NCBI GenBank assembly: GCA_003342815.1
Contig: PTEX01000004.1
Location: 682,001 to 746,000, forward strand
Length of the DNA: 64,000 nt
Source of the DNA: Eudromia elegans
Lineage: Eukaryota; Chordata; Aves; Tinamiformes; Tinamidae
Reading direction: 5' to 3'
Below, in pieces: positions 39,450-52,499 of this stretch (positions within the stretch are counted from its first letter, which is position 1; each line of letters opens with the position of its first letter). The notes under the pieces are model-generated. The model had not been told where the DNA came from and searched no databases. It worked only from the letters and a program-made list of their open reading frames with translations. The position numbers were made by a program, and so were the translations under genes.

Positions 39450-40289
39450 ACCTAATCCAACACTTCCCCACTTGATTGTGGGTCATCATTTCCCTTCCCC
39501 TCACTCCTAGCTTACAGCTTTCCTCCCTAGATTGGCCAGCCTACTGTTAGAGTTGCTTCTGCCCCACTGGTGCAGTTCCTCAATCTAAATCCTACTGCTA
39601 ATACCAGCTAAACAATCAGTTATTGACTTGCAAGATCGATCTACTCCTCCTCAAGTCCTTTTCCCTCACTGGGGATCGAAGAGAAAACCACCAGGGTTTG
39701 TGTCTTGAATCCATGGGGAAGACAAGCACAGAAAACAGACCAAAGACTAGATGAGTCTCAGCAGTCTCTTCACAGTGCCCAAGACCAGAGCAAGCAAGCC
39801 AGCAAGCTTGTTGCAAGGAAGCTGCCCCCACTGGCAGCAGTTCGGGTGGGCAGATGGAGCCCTCCATCCCTCGCCACGGGGAGGCTCTCACTGCTGACAC
39901 TCTCCGCTTCCTCCTGGTGCTGCCACATGGTCCAGGCACAGGCAGCTTGATGCTACTTTGGACAGATCTCCTAGCTCTCCATCTGCTACCAGGGCACTGA
40001 AACTGCTCTGTAGCTGCAGACCTTCAGGTGGATAAAGAACCTTTCTCCTGTTGTCACAAGTTGAACGCTTCCAGCCTTGGCTATCAAGGGAGTTCCATTT
40101 TCTCAGCCCTGGAAACCCAGACTCTGTCTCTCCCTCTTTTACTACTGCTGGGGGTTCAGGCTTCTCTTTCATCTGCAGGATCTCAGCAAAGATCCAGTCA
40201 ATCTCCTTTTCATCTCCTCTAACACCATAGCCTGCTGACTTCCCACAGCTCCTTTCATTGGAGACGCTCTTTTCAAAAGTGTACAGCAA
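39450..40289 (-). pseudogene. CR1 part: ORF1 with SGNH/esterase-like region
   Basis: Two overlapping minus-strand open pieces. The right one (39888-40289, 133 codons) contains LQLQSSFSALVADGE, like the LQLQNRFxAL stretch before the esterase in CR1 ORF1. The left one (39616-39939) starts with a diverged RKRRVSAVRASPWRGMEGSI, comparable with RRRVVVVGDSLLRGTEAPI, and ends VREKDLRRSRSILQVNN, close to CR1 VKGKGLRRSRQILQVNN. The active-site GDS motif is not intact. The pieces are in different frames. Confidence 0.75.
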
Positions 40290-40630
40290 AAGGACAAGGG
40301 GGGAAAAAAAAAAAACTACAAGCTGCGGAAGAGATAATTCTAATTAAGAATATGGAAATCCTCTCCCCTACCACAAGCACAGATAAACATTGTAAGGAGG
40401 ATCCAGAGAGGTTCTGGACTCTCCATTCTCAGAAATACTCAAACCTTGATAAGACAAGGTCCTGAGGAACATGATCTATGTAGCCTTGTTTGGAGCAGAT
40501 GGTTGATAGTTGCACTAAATGACCTCCACAAGTATTTTCCCAATTGCAAGGGCCTGGCTTAGTTTATGAAGTATCAGAGCTTGCATAGCACCTTCTGATA
40601 GCTTTCATTCTCTAGTGTAGGTTGCAGCTA

Positions 40631-40858
40631 AAAAAAAAATAAGAAAAATAAAATAAAATAAAATAAAATAAAATAAAATAAAATAAAATAAAATAAAATA
40701 AAATAAAATAAAATAAAATAAAATAAAATAAAATAAAATNAAATAAAATAAAATAAAATAAAATAAAATAAAATAAAATAAAATAAAATAAAATAAAATA
40801 AAATAAAATAAAATAAAATAAAATAAAATAAAATATAAAATAAAATATAAAATAAAAT
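40631..40858. repeat. (TAAAA)n / (TTTTA)n pentanucleotide repeat, about 43 units
   Basis: After a run of nine A, the plus strand holds AAAAT/TAAAA units almost without a break from about 40645 to 40833, then a less regular end with TATAAAA variants. There is one undetermined base (N) at 40740, a sign of assembly difficulty, so the true length may differ. In the NRXN3 pre-mRNA it is a UUUUA repeat of over 200 nt. GCAGCTA flanks it on both sides (40624-40630 and 40864-40870). Confidence 0.97.
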
Positions 40859-43800
40859 GGTGAGCAGCTAAGAGAGCTAAAAAAAAGAGAAATAAACCAC
40901 AGGAAGGTGTAGGATGTAGTAGGATGAAGAATGGTTGAAAATGGCACATGATAATTTCCCCACCCTTCCACTCAAACAAACAAACAAGGTCTAAGCTCAG
41001 GAATAGTATTGTAGAATCCAGCAGAAAGCCTGCAAGGAACAATTGCGAAAGAATATGACTCAGCTGATACAAGAGCAGACAAAGATCATGCTGTGGTAGA
41101 GCTGAGGAGGAAGCAGGGTTTAAGAGGGCAGTGAAGACTCGCAGAGCAGAGGCAGCTGCCTATGGCACAAGCTTTCTGAATTTGGAATGACATCCATTCA
41201 TACATCAGCTGTGAATTGCAGCTAAAGCTGTGCTGCTTGTGATGAGATCTGCTACTCAAGTGCATTCCTACGTGTGTCCTTTGCTTATGTGACATGATGG
41301 CTTTATGTCTGCATACAAACATTGCAGCTGATGACGGGGAAATAAAAAGAAACTACTTCTTTCCGAGCAATTGGATTTTTTTTTTTTTTTAAAGCGTAGC
41401 ATTGCCTCTTTGGTTGGTCCCTTATAAGGATAAGGGAGCTGAGGAATGATGACTGAGCTTAAAACACGCCCTTGTAAACTGCAAAATTCCATCATTAAAT
41501 CTATCAATCAAAGTTCCACTCGTCATCCATCCCACGCTCAAAATAATACTTATTACCAGGGCCGGAAGCTGCTACTTTCCTGCCTCTCAGCTAAAGCTCC
41601 TTTCCAAGGACTGCAACAGCTATTTACACACAACAGATCCCCCCAACCACAGCAGATGCATTTCCTCATTCACCTGGCCCTCAGCGAGCCTTATGTTCAA
41701 AAAGGAACAGAGGGGAGTAGAGTTAAGAACTGTAAGAAATGAGTTCATCTGAGTACATCACCATCTACATAGAGGGTTTTTTTGTTATTTTCTTCTTGTT
41801 AATATTCTTTGAATTCTACTGGTTAGTCTGAACTCTCAATCACACGAGTGCAAATGCTGAACACAGACAATACTTTGTATGGCAGATAGTATGAAGCAAG
41901 ATCAAAACCTGGCTGTGTGTTCTCAAGTCAAGTGTTTCTATGGGGTAAAATGATTAGTTAGCCTAAAACCACATTCCGAGGAGAAAAAAAATAAAAAGAG
42001 GAAATGCTTACAAGACACCATGATATTATGTTACATTTGAGGATGCCATGGGTAACAAAGAGAAATGAAGTTTAAGAACTATTATATTAATGTCAATGTA
42101 AGTTAAAAATATTTTAACCAAACACAATAACAGAAGTCATAATGCAGTGAGGCACTTCGTTCTTTACTGCCTTCTTTTTTTCCCACCAGGTCCCTTGATG
42201 TATATACTTCCGAACTGATGAGGACAGGAGCTTCTCCCTTTGAATTAAGGTTGCCTTTCTCTCATGGTAAAAGGGAGTCATAGCATAACACCCTTTCATA
42301 GACACCTAGTAGTATTTTTACATGGTAAACTTGATGAAAATAATCTTCCAATCAAGGAAGTACTGCCACAACAATCTGCTCCCTTCTGACTTGTTGCAGT
42401 CACTCCTGTAACTGTGAACACCACCAAAATATGGCTAAAATCCACAGTTCAGGGAAAGTGAAAGATTTTGTCCTCTTTCTAGTTGTTACAGTAGCAACTG
42501 GGTGTTGCTACTAGTTCATACTTTGTCTGGCTGTTCAGTTTTATGGTAACACAAACACGGCCAGCTTAGACCTAGTGGCTTGTCACATTGCACATTTGCT
42601 ATTTAGACCTTCTGGATAGCAACACACAGAGACCTCAGACTCTGCTCTCCAAAAGCACACCACCCTGCTGCTGGTGCTGAAGCACCATCCCCATCAGCAG
42701 TAAAGAGCCTCTGACTCGCTAACGCTCTGCTCATTACAATCAAAAGGCAGCAGTTAACATTTGCAGTCTCATCTCATTTACAGCCTTTTAAGCCCTTTAG
42801 AGACACTCTATTTCACCTTCTAGCGCACCCAAGGACTATGAAGGAAGACTCCTTTCTCAGAGGAAAGCAGGACACTGCTAGTTCCACCACTGACAGCCTC
42901 AAGCTGATCCCCGCCGTCCATCCAGTTACACCTCCCTGATCTACACCTAGACGGTTTCTCCTCAGCGTTCGCATTCTCAGAGCTGCTGTTGCAGAGTTTA
43001 CAGTCAACATTTACCAGTTGCTAGTACAGACATCTCCGTGATGCTGCCTATGCTCTTGCAATAGGAAACATATCAATCACATGATGGAGGAGCTCTAGGT
43101 AAGTTTGATATTAGACAGACAATCTTCTCCTGCAAGCGTGGTTATCTTGCCACCATACTCCCTTAACACTTTTAAGATATATCTTCACGATACTCCAAAG
43201 AATCTATCAGTTGAATTATGCAAATTTTTCTCTTTTAAAAGCCTAATAGCTATTTGAAGTGACTCTAACAGTTAAATTTCCCCGTTCAGTATTCATCACA
43301 TTAGAATTTCTGTTTTATGATTTGTTCATTAATGGCATTATAATAACTCAAACACCTCATCAGCTGCTCTAAACAAGCATACTTTTTAACTGAATAATAA
43401 ATAATTCATAAGTATTTATAATTAATAAATTAGAGAGCAGAAAGATCAATTGTTGTGTATGCTGTATGAAAAGGCCATTCCATTAAGGCATCAACAGTGC
43501 TGTTGGGTGGAATATTAAACAAGAGAAGAGCTGTGTATGAGTGGAAGCATAATGCCTTCAAGTCCAGTCTATTCTTGTATCTGATTCTGCCTCCATTTTG
43601 TACATTATTTAGAGTGAAACCAACCTACTTTTCTACTAGACCTTGCATACTTACATTCCAACCTGATCTCAGTCTAGCCTGCTGGCCAGTTTATGCACAG
43701 GGCTTAGCGCTGCTGCACAGCTCTGAATAAAAAGGTTCCTGGACTGTCTTCTCAAATGTCATTATCTGAAATGGAAGTCCTCAGCTTTCCGAAATCTTTG

Positions 43801-45421
43801 CTTTCGGCAGCACTTACACAATCCCTTCCTCTTCTGCCTTTTTTTTAAACAGACACTGCAGTCTTTTCCAGATCCAAAGAAAATGCTGCTCCCAAGACCA
43901 TCTGTGTGGGCTCCATCTCCATCACATCCACTCTCTCAAAGCTCCCCTGCCAAGTTCTCTTTCCTTTGGGGGATGGGGGTGAACCCACAACCTCTGCAAG
44001 TTTTTCACTTTTAGGACTGTTCCTGACCTGATCTCATTTGCAATATCTCTTATTTAACACTACAGTTCCTATTCCTTTTCTTTACTTTTAGTACCACTTT
44101 CCACTGTTTCATTATGTGTTTCTCTTACATATATCTGTCTTCTCTGGTACGCTGCCCGCCTTCCGTCTCCAAATAAAAAACCCACAACAAAACAAAAACC
44201 CCACAGCTAATTGTTACTGGCAGAAGTCCTGCCCATAAAACCAGGGCATTAGCTCATTACTTGACCTGCTTAACCTTCAAAAATCTCCCACCCGGTATTA
44301 CAGACCATATTAAATGCTAAGTACAGAACACTAAGCCATTAGCAAAAAGTGGAAAAGCATCATCATTTTTCTGCCCTGCCCTGAGAGTTAAATTTTACTA
44401 TATTTCTTCAAAAAAGAAATTATTTGGCTGATGCTTTCCATTTCAGCTACCACCTGTGCAGAAACTAAAGCACTCGAACGCTCTTTGCAGACCATGTTGC
44501 AGCTTTATTCATAGCCCATCCTTAGATTTGCGCACACTACATATGTAGGAGCCTGTCACTGAAATGCAGGCATCTCCTGAGGAACACACAATTGCTATTC
44601 AATAGACAGTGCAACATAGCAATTTAAGGCAGGAAATGAAGGAAATTCCTATATAACTGAATTTGGAGATGATGATATTACTCCCAGATATAAACATACT
44701 GGAATATCAGAAGTACTGTCTTTTCGTCTTGACAAGCATGTTTGAAAGACAAAATGTAGGTCATGAGGGGGCACATAATGTCTGTAGCCTCGATTTCCTT
44801 TTCCTCTATTCTATCTCCTTTTCTATCCTCTTGCTTTCTCTGATGCTAATGAGGAAAAAAAAAAGGTGTCCCTTGATGCAATTCTGAAGTAATTAAGTTT
44901 CCACAAAACAGATGAATATTTTTTCAATAATTTTTGTCATCAAGAAAAATATTAGAAAAAACACAACAGCTGAAGGAGTCTCCAGTGTGCAAACAATCAT
45001 CTGCCAAATGAGTTTTCTATCCTTGATCATTTTCTCCAACTACACTAGATTTAGTGTGTTAAATATTTAATTACTGTCCTTCTTGTCTTATGTGCATCTA
45101 TAACTCACCTTAAAGTCACCTGGTTTTGTACCATGACAAGATGAAGTCTCTGTGCTGCTGTTTTTCTCATAGATCATGCTGTTTTAGAAAGTGATAGATG
45201 AGGTGGAAGGCAAGGAATTATTTCTTCTGTTTATTTTTATAAATATTTTAGGATTCAATAGCTTTATTTGCAACCTCCTATTTTTAGCTTAAAACAGCAC
45301 AGACAGATGGTTGTCTTATTCCTCACAGCTGACATCAGCACAAAGAAAGATTTAGTACAGTTTATTGCAATCAAAGAGGGGACAAAAATGACAGGTTCAT
45401 AAAACAAAACTAACATAGGAC

Positions 45422-45441
45422 ACAGGCTTTGCAAAGCCTGT
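45422..45441. repeat. 20-bp perfect palindrome
   Basis: ACAGGCTTTGCAAAGCCTGT equals its own reverse complement over all 20 bases. The centre TTTGCAAA resembles a C/EBP-type core. No function is known. Confidence 0.9.
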
Positions 45442-47548
45442 AAGAACAGAGCAAAATAGAAACAATACTGTTCTTGGTTAAAATGTTTCACTAAGAACCA
45501 TATATGGGAAAAATGCAAGTAATTACTAGACAAAACACACAAACAGTCATGTAATAAAATGGACAGCGCTGAAGCCTCTTTGAAGAAGCTTGATTAGCAT
45601 CTGTTCAGGTCCTAGCACTGGATTAGGCACAGCTTGAAGACACTACCTGTTACCACCACCAGCACAGCGTGAGAACAAGGGTCAGAGACCCTCAGGTGGC
45701 CACTTAATCTCCTTGTGGCGTAACAGCTGGTGGGGAAGAGGGGTCAGGAAGATGCTAAGTTTCTGGGAGGATCTTCCTTACCTATTGTGCCATTCTTCCA
45801 ACTTTTCAGTGTTGTCAGGCTAATCAACTCTGTCACAAGTGGAACCTCCAAGTTAACCATTGACTTTTAATAAAAGCACCAGAGCTTGGAAATTTAGTTA
45901 CAAGAAACTGTAAACCAAAGCAACAAGAACCAAGTACAGTGTAGCCTTCCTGTTGAGTTCACTGGGAGGCAAAGGACTGTTATTACATTCTCAAAATTAA
46001 CACTGTCAACTGAAGAGGTGAGGAGACTATGAAATTAAACACCTTACACTTGGTTTTCTGGTTTATGAAAGGGTGCCAAATCCCTTTGCCAGCTCCAAGC
46101 ACCAGAACCCTACCTCACAAGTATCAAAAGAAAAAAGAAACAGTTGTCAGCTTGCCAAGGAATTTGTCTTCTTTCTACATAAATGTTATTTCTTGTTATT
46201 TCTAACAAGTTAGAATATATTTCTTGTTCGCTCCAGTCACCACCTGATCTACCATTCTGACTTGCAAAACACTAATCTTGGAGACAGAGAGCAAAGAACT
46301 GGAGGAAACTGCAAAACTAGCACTCTTTAGCCCCTTAACAAAACAAGTGAATGAGTGCTTAGAATCCTTTCCTGGACTGGTCTTTTGGAGGTTTTTGCTT
46401 GTTTGCGCGATTTTAACAGGGAGAATCAGAGAGAAACAAACTCACTGGGGTTGTCACATGCAGCTTTCCCCTTCCAGTACTAATAGCACTTGTTGTAACA
46501 GTTCCTGCCAACATTTGCATTTTTGTCATCTTTGCTGTATCCACATTACATTGCAAAAACATGCAAGCTATAAAGGCAGCTGATTCTCTAAAACCTAGGC
46601 TGTGTATCACTTTATAATTAGCAGTATGTGCCTTTCAACAGCATTTTGAGCAGAATATATATATTAGAAATGACTGAATCATGAATAAACTGGAATAGCC
46701 TAGCCAAACAGGAGTTAAATTGGACCATTTCTCTTTAAAGTATTTTAAAATCTCTTCAGAAAATTCTAAAAATAAATGGGATATATGTATTGCAGTTCCT
46801 GGTCCAGCACAGCATCAGAACACTGGCAACTTCTGGCGGTTTCAGGAGATGCTTATTGGAAATGCAGGGAGCGGAACAGGCTGCACCATCTGCTGACTCC
46901 TGATCCTTTCAGGATACAGGATCTCTTCCCACAGAGGCAGACAGCAAGTATCTCCTTTCTTCTTTCATTCCTTAACTGGGTAACAAAGTGTTCTTTTGTT
47001 CCTTTTTTATATTTACTAATTAAATTTTATGTTTACAAACATAGGAGTGAAAAGACAAAAGTGTTCCAATTAAGTGCTCAGTGCATATGGGTCAATCCCT
47101 TCTAACAGTCTGACTCTCTCATACTGTGCACAGCTAAATAACTGAGGGCCACCTCCTCTTTGTAAGGGGTTAATATCTTTCAAGGGAAATGCTCCAAGTT
47201 CAGCTCCCTAAGAAATTTTGAGCAACAACACAGCAGTAACAGATGGGTAGTGACCACATACTACTAAGAATATTTTTATTACAATTTTTGACTGGGCATT
47301 TCTACAAATTATAGTAATAACAAAATTCTATTTCCTAGCAGCAAGTTTGCATATTTATAAACAGAAAAGTTGGCAACAATATTCAGAGTTGGTAACATCC
47401 AGAAATGCACTGTTTACAGCAATGTGTTTCCTCAGTATATACCTCTTGCAACAGTAAGCATTACTTCTAATCTTGTAACGCTAGAGCAGACTGATGGCAG
47501 AGTGTGATAAACAGGAACCTCTGAGGAGGACATGTTTCACAGAAGGAG

Positions 47549-47572
47549 GATGCTTGCTTTCAAGCAAGCATC
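47549..47572. repeat. Inverted repeat, 11-bp arms with 2-nt loop
   Basis: GATGCTTGCTT and AAGCAAGCATC are exact reverse complements separated by TC. The 24-bp site is a near-perfect palindrome and could form a tight hairpin or a dimer-binding site. Confidence 0.9.
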
Positions 47573-48074
47573 ACCTAGTACTGGATGTTCTTAAGACTAT
47601 AGAGAAGACAAAGCCATAACTGACCTGATCCAACATTGGTGACAGTTGTGCTCTGGGGAGGATGCTCTCCACCCACAATTTCAATCATCCTATTTTATTA
47701 TCTCTTTTAGAACTACAGGATTCTGTAATATTTTAAAAAGGGGAAAGCTTTTATTACACCAAAATAGTCTCTTTTGTTTGAAGACTACTGCATCTCAAGA
47801 CAAATCCATGGCAGGAATCCATCCTCAGATGAAAGTGAAATAGGAATTTTAGGAAGGAGGAACTTCTAATTACTACAAATGAGGTGCTCCACACCTGGGA
47901 TTAGAGCACCATTTCCATAATTAGGAACAGGACCAAGGAAGAACATTATGCATTTGTGTCACCAACTTCTGCGGTGCCTTAGTGGCTGCAAAAGGAGATC
48001 ATCTACATGAATCCTAATTCCAGTGCTAGTTAGCTCTTCAGAACAGACCTTATCATCATTCACGACAGTAATAT

Positions 48075-48094
48075 AAAAAAAAAAAAAAAAAAAA
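48075..48094. repeat. Poly-A tract (20)
   Basis: Twenty A in a row on the plus strand, following ATAT. Confidence 0.95.
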
Positions 48095-50732
48095 GGCCAT
48101 ATGGAAGAGAGAGATACTCTTAACCAATTTAGCCCATACCTTGTTCCAACCAAACGCTGCTTCCTCACGTTATTGTGCCATGGTGGTGCTCAGGTGCTTC
48201 ACGCTTCATTTGCAGTTCTAGAAACCTTACTGACAAGCTGCATTCTCATCCAAGATATGACCTATATTATATATGTATTACTGTAGCATGTTTTGCAATG
48301 CCATGGTCTCAATTCTTTCAGGCTTTATCTGCATCCTAACCCAGACCATATGGCCCTTAATAAGATTTTGTCCTGAAATAAAAAGATTCAGATGCAGCTG
48401 TTAAACAGAGAAATAGCTACACAACTAAATTTCTAGAAGCATTAGTAATGAAATCCCACCAATGCACTACGGAAATCTGGTCACTGGGGCCATTTAATAT
48501 ACCGTTTCACTGGATACTGAAGAAGCAATCAGACTGCTAAAAACAGTGTGCTACCATCCCCAATAATTCAATATTGACCATCACTAGCGATGAAATGTGA
48601 TGAGACTGATAATTTTCTGTGCAATCCCTAAAGTAAGGTGGAAAAGAACAGTAAAGAGGCTGCAGTAAAGACAGACATACGAGGTGGGTGTTGCTGGCTT
48701 GTTTGCAGGAACTAAAACAACGTTTCAGAGAACTGCTTCGTGTGCCCTTTACTATTTACCATCAAACAGTTCCAATTTTGATAGACTCTTACTGGCGTAT
48801 TTACAGGCAACATAATTCACAGCTGCATAAATACTAACATGTTCCAAGGCTAGAAGCAATGTATTTCCACAATTATTTCTAGCAAAACTCCCAGGAAAAG
48901 GGACTTTGTGGCAATTCCATATGTGTAAGTACCTATTATGAAAAGGGATTGAGAACATCACATCAGAAAAGGAAAAAACAAAAACAAAACAAAAAACCAA
49001 AACCACACACGCATATAGCTAAGCCATTTACAGCTTTGAAGTTGAAATTGGAAAACAACATCTTTACAGATTGCCATAATTAAGCCAAATCAAACCAAAA
49101 GCCTTGACCCAAGCAGCACACCAAAAATAAACCTATGAATAACAAAAGGGCCAATAGTGGCACCTGAACATGGTATACGGAGCAAATGTCAACTCAAGGC
49201 CTTCCAAGCAGTGATGCCTTGTAACATTCAATGGACTAGGGTAGGTGTAAAGGATGAATGCAAGAGTAACTCTCAAATATCCATCATGCAAATCACAGAG
49301 GAACCCATTATGGGAAAGTTTTAGAAGAGCATATATAGCCGCAGCAGTGGAAGCTCTGCTTATGTAATTTAAAATTAAACTGAACAAAGATATACAGGAA
49401 AAAAAAAATGCTCCAGATGACTAATTTCTGGTGTGAGAGGGACAAAAATAGTAGGAGTCATTTCTAGAGAAACTGAAAAACAACAGAACATTTGCTTAAG
49501 GTTTATCTCAGATGTCTGTAGCAGTTTCAGACATAAGTGGATGACATAATTAGAAAAGGCTCAAGTCCCTAAAGAGGGAGGATTTCCAGGCTGAGAAGCA
49601 CATCTGTGAAAGACTATCCATGGCCATTCTCTGTCCCAAGCCTTTCTAAAGGTCTCTGCACTAATTGGTCTTTCTGTTTACACTCATAAATAAGTGAATA
49701 GCAGTCCTTCCGCAGCCGGATCTTGTGTACACACTTTGTGGCTTGCTTTGGAGTGAAATATTTATTTCAAACAGCTTCACTGCACTTCTATCTGACACAA
49801 ATATGAGCTACTCTGAAAGGCAAAAGTTTAAAAGTTGTTTTTAAGAAGGATTCACTCAGTGACATAAGACATTTTTACCAGATTGTGTGCCTCAAATTAC
49901 ACATATATAATAATGTCAGTGAAGGTTGTTATGGGAGAGCTAACTGGTGATTTCACAAAGACCATCTAAACAGCCAAGAGGCAATGGGAGCACAGGGATG
50001 AAGAAGTGCATACAAACATCTGCTCATACCCATTGCCTGACAGAACAAACCATCGTGACTTTTCACGGATGATTAAAAGCTGCAGCCAGTTCTAGCAACG
50101 CTGTTGATGGACACTCTTGGGATGCATGTTAGAGAGTTACACACAAGCAGTGGTACCAATTTAATGACATGGGGGAGCAGGAATACCAGTTCATAAGAGT
50201 TATTCCAGACAGAGATTCTATTTAAAACACTATCAGATCATTCTGCTCACAGGAGGGTACAAGAAAATCAGCAGTTAGATATATCCTGCCCTTGGGAACA
50301 CCAATTTCTTATCTTTAGATTTTAGAAGATTGGGTTACATCTCTCACAGTCTTCTCAGACCTTGGCTAATCTTAACTTTTATTTAGGAAAGTGGTCAATA
50401 AAATGGCATCACTTGTGATGACAATTTTCTTAAGATATTGCATACATCCTGTTATTAACCTTATCCGACGCACCACGCATCACCAGACACTGACTGAGTT
50501 CAGTGCCACTGACTGTACAGTGTCAGCTAGACACAGAAAGTTGGAATCAAACATATTAAATACCACAGACTCGTCATCCTTAAGAGCAGCTTTGCATCAT
50601 TCTCACTGTAACTAGGAGCAAAAGAACAGTATTAGGGACTGCCATTTGCACCCAAAACTGAAAAACAGAGAGGAAGTTGTACAGAGACCTCAAGTGACTT
50701 CACAGTGTACCATTTCCTGTAGTCACTCTCTT

Positions 50733-50749
50733 AAAAAAAAAAAAAAAAA
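50733..50749. repeat. Poly-A tract (17)
   Basis: Seventeen A in a row on the plus strand. Confidence 0.95.
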
Positions 50750-52499
50750 GAAATACGGATTTGTATTTCCTGTGACCGCAGGCAATTTCCAAATTCCTCT
50801 GAACTTATCTGTTCCTGAGAATGAAAGGAGATAGCTTTCAGTCTCCATGTTCCTGTTTCCATATGCATTGTGTTTTAATATTCAAATCTTTGTCGATGAA
50901 AGTTTAATAAAAGTATAGCAATTTTTGTTGTTGTTGTTTTTAAAGATTATCTTTCACTAAACATCTCAAAACACTTCATGAATATTCATGACAAAAGCCT
51001 CCCAATGTATTTTGAAGAAGGTAACAGGTCTACTTTGCAGAGAGGGAAACTAAAACTTAGAAAAATCAAGAGACCTTTCCAGTCAGTGTTTTCTAGCATA
51101 TAAACGAGTCTTCTCATTCCTAAATCCTGTGATTTAATTATCAGCCCATTGTTCAATGATGCATCATGTTGTTATGCTGCAGTGTCATCTCTCCTTAAAA
51201 AGGTTGCATTAGAGTAATTCAACCAAGTAGCATTGAAGCATTATAATACCCCCTCCTTAACCTTTCCCTTCTGCCTGCTTGCCACCAATTCCTACATAAT
51301 CTAGTGGTGGCTTTTTCTGCCTTCTGGCCTCTGGCTTGACAGGTTGGGGTAACCCCTGATTTTTACTAGAGAGGAGTTGACAAGAAACAGTAAGAATGAT
51401 CAAATATACTCATCCACATTTAATTAGCCTTCAACATGACTGTTTCCTGTGAGAGCAAGAAAGGTCTAGAAACAGAATGAAAACATCAAAATAGAGCTGC
51501 CTGATGGTAAATTTACTAGTGATGGTGATACAAAAGCCAGTGGGACTGGGAATTTGCCCAACACTGAGGGCTTGTGACAGAACCACTGAGGTTAGAAATG
51601 AGCAGATCCCACATAGTCCATTATTCTCAGGGACCAAGTCATACTGTTTCTGTGACTCAGTTTCCCAACAGCCTCAGCTTTACTTCAGCTGTCTGAAAGA
51701 CAGTGCTTCTAAATTTTAGAAATTAATTCTCAGACAGCATTCTAAAGAACTACTGAGATTTATAGAGGGGGAAACTGAGGACAGAGCAGACAGCTTTGAC
51801 AAATGCACCAAACACACTGCAAGTCAGTGGGAGAGGTGGGTCAGTACTCCAGGACGATTGCCCACACTCCCATTAAAATCCATGAAACGTCACTGGCTAA
51901 TCAAGCTAAAAATAGAGCAGAAGTTAGATTCAATGAAAAAACACTAAATATGAAAATTCCAGAAATTCCAGAATAGAGAAATTCCAGCTCTCAGTGATGA
52001 ATAGACATACCCTGTGTTCAGACTAATCAAAATGCCAAAAGCATTTTCTCATTAGGATACTTTTTTATCTTTACCTGTTTCCTAGTAGCAATATTTTAGT
52101 CTGTCTTCCCATAGTCAATTTCCAAACTGGACACAGATTTCCAGGATGACTGGCATGGTCATTTGCCCTACGTTTGCCACCACAAGAAGCACTGCTTAGA
52201 AAAAGCACGGATAATTTGCCAACCGCTTCTCTGCCTCTGCCTTGAATTAGTCTTAATTTACCTCTGTCCTTCGCCCCTATACTCCCACTCTTTTCACCCC
52301 CCACCGCAACTACTTTGGTGCTGATGAGGTGGTGATGATGGAGAGAGGACGTCTACTTCATCAAGACAATTTCGCTACAGGTAACGAAAAGACATTTGTT
52401 AATTTCCCTCTCGAGTGGGTTTTGGAGACTGTCCAAGGCTCAAAGAAAAGCTTCGTTAACTACTTCTGCAGCACGAAACTGCTACAGAGCTCCAACCTA

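Larger units (their letters stand above)
37650..40290 (-). mobile_element. CR1 LINE, long copy with internal deletion
   Basis: The largest repeat in the window, about 2.6 kb. In element order (high to low coordinates) it holds an ORF1 segment with esterase-like ending, the ORF2 endonuclease, the start of the reverse transcriptase, the ORF2 end and the 3' UTR. The central reverse transcriptase is gone: text matching PADWKRGNITPIFKKGK of CR1 is followed directly by text matching the SLEKRRLRGDLI region near the carboxyl end. Most CR1 copies keep only the last few hundred bases, so this near-5'-complete copy is unusual. Frames are broken by many stops and shifts, so it is old and dead. It lies in the same orientation as NRXN3. 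The match is by memory of CR1 proteins, but many short blocks agree in the right order. Confidence 0.9.

Noticed and set aside
40605-41072. Two minus-strand open frames full of FYFIL repeats
   Set aside because: They are translations of the TTTTA repeat and cross the undetermined base; no coding meaning.
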